A model generated the notes under the pieces. It saw only the letters and a program-made list of their open reading frames with translations. It made no database searches and was not told the DNA's origin. Source: Anaerolineae bacterium (GTDB lineage Bacteria > Chloroflexota > Anaerolineae > Promineifilales > Promineifilaceae). From it: a stretch of DNA of 50,250 nucleotides. A program made the position numbers and the translations under genes. The stretch is from NCBI GenBank assembly GCA_028277515.1, contig JANQGC010000006.1:1-50250 (forward strand), read 5' to 3'. Shown here one piece after another: positions 44,510 through 50,250 of the stretch. Position 1 is the first letter of the stretch. Every line of letters starts with the position of its first letter.

Positions 44510-45598
44510 ATGACCAGCCAAAATGTAATGAGTGCAGAGATAAGCCAATCCTCAAATGAATCCAAACGACTCTTGCTGGAAGTACAAAATCTTGTGAAAT
44601 ACTTTCCCATTCGCGGCGGAATTATGCGTAGGGTCCAGGCTTATGTAAAAGCGGTTGATGATATCAGCTTTCATATTTATGAGGGGGAAACGCTGGGCCT
44701 GGTTGGGGAGTCCGGTTGCGGCAAGACCACGGTCGGCCGTACGATATTACGTCTTATTCCAGCAACATCCGGAAAAGTAATATTTGACGGCGAAAATATC
44801 TTTGAAAAAAATGATAGGGAACTGAAACAATTGAGACGGGATATGCAGATCATATTTCAAGATCCCTACACATCATTAGACCCACGTCTGCCTGTTGGGG
44901 AAAGCATTGCCGAAGGACTGCGGATTCATTCCAACAAAAAGTCACAGGAGAGATATGATATTGTTGTGGAAATGCTGTCCCGCGTGGGCATGCGCGCTGA
45001 CCATGCACGGCGCTATCCCCATGAATTCTCCGGCGGGCAGCGCCAGCGGATCGGAATAGCTCGAGCATTGGCCCTCAACCCTAATTTTATTGTGTGTGAC
45101 GAACCCGTATCCGCCCTGGACGTTTCCATCCAGGCCCAGGTATTAAATATCCTTCGCGATCTGCAAAAGGATTTTGGGCTAACCTACCTGTTTATTGCCC
45201 ATAATTTAAGCGTTGTCGAGCATTTTAGTGATCGTGTAGGTGTCATGTACCTGGGAAAAATGGTGGAGATGGCGACCCGTGACGACCTTTACGCGGACCC
45301 TATTCACCCCTATACTCAAGCATTGATGTCAGCGATTCCCATTCCCGATCCCACTTTAAAACGCCAACGGATTTTGCTTGAGGGTGATGTTCCAAGCCCG
45401 ATAAATCCTCCATCAGGGTGCCGCTTCCATACCCGCTGCCCCCTTGCTTTTGATAAATGTATGGAGGAAGAACCACCGTTCAAAGACTATGGCAATGAGC
45501 ATTATGCCGCTTGTTGGCTGGCTGAGTCTGACGAAAAGGGAGCAAGCAAAATCACACTAGATAAGATTTCCAGCCAGAACATCAGCTTTATTGGTTAA
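44510..45598 (+). CDS. Peptide-type ABC transporter ATPase (DppF/OppF-like)
   Basis: A 362-residue ATPase with Walker [10 protein letters not shown], signature FSGGQRQR, Walker [13 protein letters not shown] and IAHNLS at the switch. [11 protein letters not shown] near the start and the C-terminal [15 protein letters not shown] are typical of the F subunit. Its ATG immediately follows the stop of the D subunit. Only nine bases separate it from polX, so the transcript may continue into genes with other roles. Confidence 0.93.
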   Translation: MTSQNVMSAEISQSSNESKRLLLEVQNLVKYFPIRGGIMRRVQAYVKAVDDISFHIYEGETLGLVGESGCGKTTVGRTILRLIPATSGKVIFDGENIFEKNDRELKQLRRDMQIIFQDPYTSLDPRLPVGESIAEGLRIHSNKKSQERYDIVVEMLSRVGMRADHARRYPHEFSGGQRQRIGIARALALNPNFIVCDEPVSALDVSIQAQVLNILRDLQKDFGLTYLFIAHNLSVVEHFSDRVGVMYLGKMVEMATRDDLYADPIHPYTQALMSAIPIPDPTLKRQRILLEGDVPSPINPPSGCRFHTRCPLAFDKCMEEEPPFKDYGNEHYAACWLAESDEKGASKITLDKISSQNISFIG

Positions 45599-45607
45599 TA
45601 ACTCAAA

Positions 45608-47344
45608 ATGGTTCCTATGAATAACCGTGACATCATCGACATTTTTAGCAAAGTTGCGGATATGTTGGCCATTCGTGGAGATTCGATTCACCGCGTATTG
45701 GCGTATCAACGCGCTGCCGAAAGTATAGGCAATTTAGGCCGCGATATAAACCAGGTTTACGAAGAAGGAAGTTTGACTGATATTCCCGGTATCGGCCAAA
45801 CGTTAGCTGATAAAATTGAAGAAATGCTGACAACGGGTCAGCTAGAATTTTATGACCGTCTTAGCCAGGAAATCCCACCTTCTCTCTTAGAACTGCTTAG
45901 AGTCGATGGACTCGGACCAAAACGGGTCAAGCAAATATATGAAACATTGAACATCACAACGCTTGAAGAACTATCCGCAGCTGCCCAAGAAGGAAAATTA
46001 CGAGAACTGCCGCGCATGGGCAAGAAATCAGAAGAGCGTTTGATTCGGGCTATAGAGGCGCTTGATAAACATGGAGATGAAAGAACCTCCATTGGTGATG
46101 CCTGGCCCGTCGCGCATGAGATTTTAGCAAGGCTTGAAGAAATTCCTGGTGTGACGAAATCGGCCGTCGCCGGCTCTTTGCGACGGATGAAGGAAACAAT
46201 TGGCGACATCGATCTGTTGGTTGCTTCCAATAAACCGGAACCGATAATGGAACGATTTTGCACCTTAGACATTGTTGAATCGGTTTCGGGAAAAGGTTCA
46301 TCAAAGTCCTCAGTAACACTACACAGCGGCATGAATGTCGATTTACGCGTCTTGCCGGCAGAACAATGGGGAACATTGTTGTCCTACTTCACCGGAAGCA
46401 AAGAGCACAATGTCCGTCTGCGAGAAATGGCCTTAAAAAGGGGCCTGAGCTTAAATGAGCATGCTTTTACGCCTGAAAATGGCGACCCGGAAATACTTTG
46501 TGAAACAGAAGAACAAGTTTATGCTCAGCTTGAGCTACCCTATATTCCTCCAGTATTAAGAGAAAATAGAGGAGAGATAGAAGCCGCGAAAGGGAGGAAC
46601 CTGCCTGACCTTGTCCAGCAAAAAGATTTAATTGTTGATCTGCACGTACATAGCACCTGGTCCGACGGCCGTATGTCCATCTTAGAAATGGCCAGGCAAG
46701 CAAAATCAAGAGGATTGGAAGCCATCGCCATCACAGACCATTCGCGCAGTCTCGGCATAGGCAACGGCCTATCTATTGAACGTCTACTAAGCCAGGCCGA
46801 AGAAATTAAAGAGGTCAATGAACAAATGGGAGATGATTTTCTGCTGCTTCATGGCACGGAAATGGAGATCAAGGCGGATGGCTCACTTGATTTTCCTGAT
46901 AACATATTACAGCAGCTTGATTTTGTCATTGCCAGTCTTCATGTCAGTTTAAATCAACCCCGTGAACAAGTAACCGATCGGGTGCTCAATGCCATTTGGA
47001 ATCCATATGTACACATGATAGCCCATCCAACCGGGCGTTTATATCCTGACCGGCCTGGCGCTGATTTGGATATGGATATGATATTTGAATCGGCCGCGGA
47101 AACGGGTACGATACTCGAAGTAAATGCCAATCCGCTACGCCTTGATTTGCGCGATTCCCATGTCAGAAGAGCAATTGATCTTGGGGTAAAAATCGCGATT
47201 AACACCGATGCCCATCACAGCGACCAATTCGATTTAATCCATTATGGCATAGCAACTGCACAAAGAGGTTGGGCAGCCGCCGAAAACGTCGTCAACACCT
47301 GGCCACTGACCAAAATTCTAGAGAGCTTAAAACCCTCAAACTAA
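45608..47344 (+). CDS. polX: DNA polymerase/3'-5' exonuclease PolX
   Basis: A 578-residue family X polymerase fused to a PHP domain, used in base-excision and gap-filling repair. The N-terminal 8-kDa helix-hairpin-helix region (IPGIGQTLADKIEE; VDGLGPKRVKQIYE) leads to the palm with GSLRRMKETIGDIDLLV (catalytic DxD) and NVDLRV (third aspartate). The PHP domain (about 338-575) has DLHVHSTWSDG, ITDHS, GTEMEI, IASLH, IAHPTGRL and NTDAHH metal ligands, so both activities look intact. An ATG three codons downstream is an alternative start. DNA ligase lies two genes further, a plausible repair link, though the transporter ATPases lie directly upstream. Confidence 0.94.
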   Translation: MVPMNNRDIIDIFSKVADMLAIRGDSIHRVLAYQRAAESIGNLGRDINQVYEEGSLTDIPGIGQTLADKIEEMLTTGQLEFYDRLSQEIPPSLLELLRVDGLGPKRVKQIYETLNITTLEELSAAAQEGKLRELPRMGKKSEERLIRAIEALDKHGDERTSIGDAWPVAHEILARLEEIPGVTKSAVAGSLRRMKETIGDIDLLVASNKPEPIMERFCTLDIVESVSGKGSSKSSVTLHSGMNVDLRVLPAEQWGTLLSYFTGSKEHNVRLREMALKRGLSLNEHAFTPENGDPEILCETEEQVYAQLELPYIPPVLRENRGEIEAAKGRNLPDLVQQKDLIVDLHVHSTWSDGRMSILEMARQAKSRGLEAIAITDHSRSLGIGNGLSIERLLSQAEEIKEVNEQMGDDFLLLHGTEMEIKADGSLDFPDNILQQLDFVIASLHVSLNQPREQVTDRVLNAIWNPYVHMIAHPTGRLYPDRPGADLDMDMIFESAAETGTILEVNANPLRLDLRDSHVRRAIDLGVKIAINTDAHHSDQFDLIHYGIATAQRGWAAAENVVNTWPLTKILESLKPSN

Positions 47345-47359
47345 TGAAGAAGGGAATGC

Positions 47360-48607
47360 ATGCATAGAGGCTCAACACATATATTACGCCAGGCATTTGG
47401 GGAAAGAATAGAAGAAAGTACATTGGACACTTTGCGCCAGGCAGCCGATCTGCACACCCATCCCAGTGGAACCGTTTTTGTTCGCCAGGGAGAGCCGGGT
47501 GATTCTTTCTTTGTTATCGTTGAAGGCCATGCAACCGCAACGAGAATTACGCAAGACGGCGAGGAGCAACTGCTCAATGTGCTGCATCCCGGAAATTACT
47601 TTGGTGAGATGGCTTTAATCGACGATTCTCCGCGGATGGCAACTATAACAGCCACAACAGATGCGACTGTCCTGGAATTCAGTGAGGAAGTATTTGACCG
47701 ATTATTAGACGAAAGCCCGGTTGTCGCTCATTCATTTTTACGAAGAGTGATGAGGGATATGCGCAACCAGGATCGGCAGTTAATTGATGATCTTAAAAAG
47801 AAAAATGTGGAATTGGCAAAGGCCTATGAGGATCTTAAGGCAGCCCAATCCGAATTGGTTGAAAAGGAGCTGTTAGAGCACGAAATTGAGTTGGCTGCAG
47901 AGGCGCAAAGAAATCTGCTTCCTCACCAACTGCCCATCTATGATCACTATCATTTTGCCGCTTACCAATCCCCCGCGAGATTGGTAGGAGGTGACTTTTA
48001 TGATGTTATCGATCTAGAAGACAATCATGTTGGAATACTACTCGCCGATGTTGCCGATAAAGGGCTGCACGCTGCTTTGTTCATGGCCGTGACCCGCACC
48101 CTATTCCGCCGAGAAGCAATGGACTCTTTATCTCCTTCAACGGTAGCCACGGCCGTACACCGGGGCATGTTGGAAATCGCCCCGGATCTCGATAGTTTTA
48201 TCACTGCATTTTACGGCGTCTTGCACCGGCCGTCTGGTAAACTTACCTATATCCGCGCTGCACAAGAACGTCCCCTGCTCATCCGCAAGGGGATGGACGT
48301 TACCCAGCTTCCCGGAGAAGGACGTTTTCTAGGCATGCTCCCTGATTTACAATTGCAAGAATACTCTGTGCTGTTAAGAGAAGGTGACCGGCTGCTCGTT
48401 TTTAGTGACGGCGTTCCCGATGCAGTCAATCAAAAAGATGTTGCCTATGGAAACAGTCGTCTGGTACAAGCCATTCGTCGTTCGTCCCATCTTGATGCCG
48501 CTGAATTAGTCAAATTTATCACACACGATATAAATTTGTGGTCCGACGGAGCGGCGTCATTCGATGATCTCACGATTTTAGCCCTGGAAGTGAAGGAAAT
48601 GAGATGA
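47360..48607 (+). CDS. Cyclic-nucleotide-binding domain protein with SpoIIE-type PP2C phosphatase
   Basis: A 415-residue signalling protein. The N-terminal cNMP-binding domain (about 10-135) keeps the phosphate cassette FGEMALIDDSPRMATI, including the conserved Glu and Arg, so ligand binding is plausible. A coiled coil (about 138-180) joins it to a SpoIIE/RsbU-type phosphatase with metal aspartates in VGGDFYDV, LADVADKGLHAALFMA, FSDGVPDA and FDDLTILAL. Such proteins dephosphorylate anti-sigma-factor antagonists in partner-switching stress control. No anti-sigma kinase or STAS gene is nearby. AGGGA precedes the ATG, and its end overlaps the next gene (ATGA). Confidence 0.88.
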   Translation: MHRGSTHILRQAFGERIEESTLDTLRQAADLHTHPSGTVFVRQGEPGDSFFVIVEGHATATRITQDGEEQLLNVLHPGNYFGEMALIDDSPRMATITATTDATVLEFSEEVFDRLLDESPVVAHSFLRRVMRDMRNQDRQLIDDLKKKNVELAKAYEDLKAAQSELVEKELLEHEIELAAEAQRNLLPHQLPIYDHYHFAAYQSPARLVGGDFYDVIDLEDNHVGILLADVADKGLHAALFMAVTRTLFRREAMDSLSPSTVATAVHRGMLEIAPDLDSFITAFYGVLHRPSGKLTYIRAAQERPLLIRKGMDVTQLPGEGRFLGMLPDLQLQEYSVLLREGDRLLVFSDGVPDAVNQKDVAYGNSRLVQAIRRSSHLDAAELVKFITHDINLWSDGAASFDDLTILALEVKEMR

Positions 48608-49125
48608 GTGATGACATCGGAGAAAATGGTCAAGATCAATCAAAACCCTGGCGCTGGTTTGTGGCCGGGCTTATTGTCACGATTATCGGTTGTACAGCCG
48701 TCTATTTTTTACTGCTCAACTTCCTCACTCAACCTTCCGCTGAGATTGCAGTAGCACCTGAACCCACAATCATCGTTTTAACCGCGCCGCCAAGCCCAAC
48801 CATTGCGCCGACAACCGAAAATCAACAACCAACACCGGTTCCCACATTTACACCCATTCCAACACCTGATACGGCCGTCGCCCCACCTGAAATTACGCCC
48901 GGCTTTTACGCCATCGTCGCCAACACCGATGAATTAGGAGTCACCGTTCGCGGTGGTCCAAGTATAAGAAATGTAGATTTACTCATTGCTGAGGAAGGCA
49001 CCTATTTCATGGTTCTCGACGGGCCGGTTGAGGCAGACGGATTTAATTGGTGGCAGTTACAATTAGAAGATGGCAGCACCGGCTGGGCAGCAGCAAACTT
49101 TCTTGAACCCTCTGCTGCCCCTTAA
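48604..49125 (+). CDS. Membrane-anchored protein with Pro/Thr-rich linker and SH3-like domain
   Basis: A 173-residue protein with a short cytoplasmic start, one membrane span (about 17-41), a proline/threonine-rich spacer (about 50-97) and a C-terminal SH3b-like domain (about 100-170: GVTVRGGPSIRNVDLL...WWQLQLEDGSTGWAAANFL). Bacterial SH3 domains of this kind usually bind cell-wall or surface ligands. It overlaps the phosphatase gene by four bases, so the two are probably translated together, perhaps as sensor and output (inference). Its TAA stop is the first triplet of family 2 repeat copy B. Confidence 0.75.
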   Translation: MSDDIGENGQDQSKPWRWFVAGLIVTIIGCTAVYFLLLNFLTQPSAEIAVAPEPTIIVLTAPPSPTIAPTTENQQPTPVPTFTPIPTPDTAVAPPEITPGFYAIVANTDELGVTVRGGPSIRNVDLLIAEEGTYFMVLDGPVEADGFNWWQLQLEDGSTGWAAANFLEPSAAP

Positions 49126-49217
49126 GTAGTTTTGCATTAGGTTTGTCAATTTTTATTTTCTGATGCCTCTGAAGATACCATAGGAAAAATTGACAAACCT
49201 TTCGAATAATTGCCTAA
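49123..49217. repeat. Family 2 inverted-repeat element, copy B
   Basis: AGGTTTGTCAATTTT (49139-49153) and AAAATTGACAAACCT (49186-49200) form a perfect inverted repeat with a 32-bp spacer; core centres are 47 bp apart. The outer parts are identical to copy A (8596-8626 and 8660-8679), while the spacer is different. The shared sequence begins at the TAA stop of the SH3-domain gene. It occupies most of the 116-bp gap before ligA. Confidence 0.85.
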
Positions 49218-49229
49218 TATTCGGCATAG

Positions 49230-50250
<1,021 letters not shown>

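Noticed and set aside
45850..46332. 160-codon reverse ORF inside polX
   Set aside because: PolX motifs cover the region on the forward strand; the reverse product is Ser/Arg-rich, without family features.

Overview
The window looks like a chromosomal segment of an uncultured or little-studied member of Chloroflexota (Anaerolineae-like). This is inferred from the many long family-39-type membrane glycosyltransferases with a shared C-terminal beta-sandwich, from an oligopeptide-binding lipoprotein with an acidic EEPAEEEMAE repeat linker and a permuted domain order, and from the general gene repertoire; no database search was possible. Base composition is moderate (mid-40s % G+C by eye) and the palindrome CGGCCG is strikingly frequent (about 70 sites by hand count). 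No rRNA, tRNA, CRISPR array, prophage or intact insertion sequence was seen.

Left part (1-11 kb). After the 3' end of an unidentified gene and a reverse-strand sulfotransferase, a forward-strand cluster encodes nucleotide-sugar and sugar-modifying enzymes: a possible 25-codon leader ORF, a glucose-1-phosphate cytidylyltransferase (RfbF-like), an extended SDR epimerase, two three-domain C-methyltransferase-type proteins and an inositol-monophosphatase-family enzyme. It is followed by a full phosphorylated serine pathway: a SerB-like HAD phosphatase, a class V aminotransferase (SerC role) and SerA. SerA is preceded by a leader with several possible RNA pairings. A membrane metallopeptidase-like gene closes the run, and typA/bipA lies convergent to it.

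Centre (13-38.8 kb). This is a large surface-glycan or envelope region. Six GT-C/PMT-like proteins, a YfhO-family protein, a flippase-like UPF0104 protein and a secreted DUF11/FN3 protein are interleaved on both strands. Its most system-like part is a tight reverse-strand operon (about 37.7 to 28.1 kb): glycosyltransferase, DUF4956 membrane protein, CotH-like protein, VTC-domain polyphosphate-polymerase-like protein, second glycosyltransferase, large CotH kinase with chitobiase-type and lamin-tail-like domains. The joint presence of CotH, VTC and DUF4956 suggests a phosphate-transfer module acting at the cell surface; its substrate is unknown.

Right part (38.8-50.25 kb). A complete peptide-type ABC transporter is split into two divergent arms: binding protein plus two permeases on the reverse strand, two ATPases on the forward strand. 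The forward arm continues into polX, a cNMP-binding/SpoIIE-type phosphatase and an SH3-like membrane-anchored protein. The window ends inside ligA. The binding protein appears circularly permuted.

Two families of small intergenic elements recur (three copies each). In both, two palindromic arms lie 44-49 bp apart centre to centre. Family 1 has arms AAGTGACAGTCACTT/AAGTGACTGTCACTT; family 2 has arms built on TTGTCAA/TTGACAA. In two family 2 copies the conserved sequence starts exactly at the TAA stop codon of the preceding gene.
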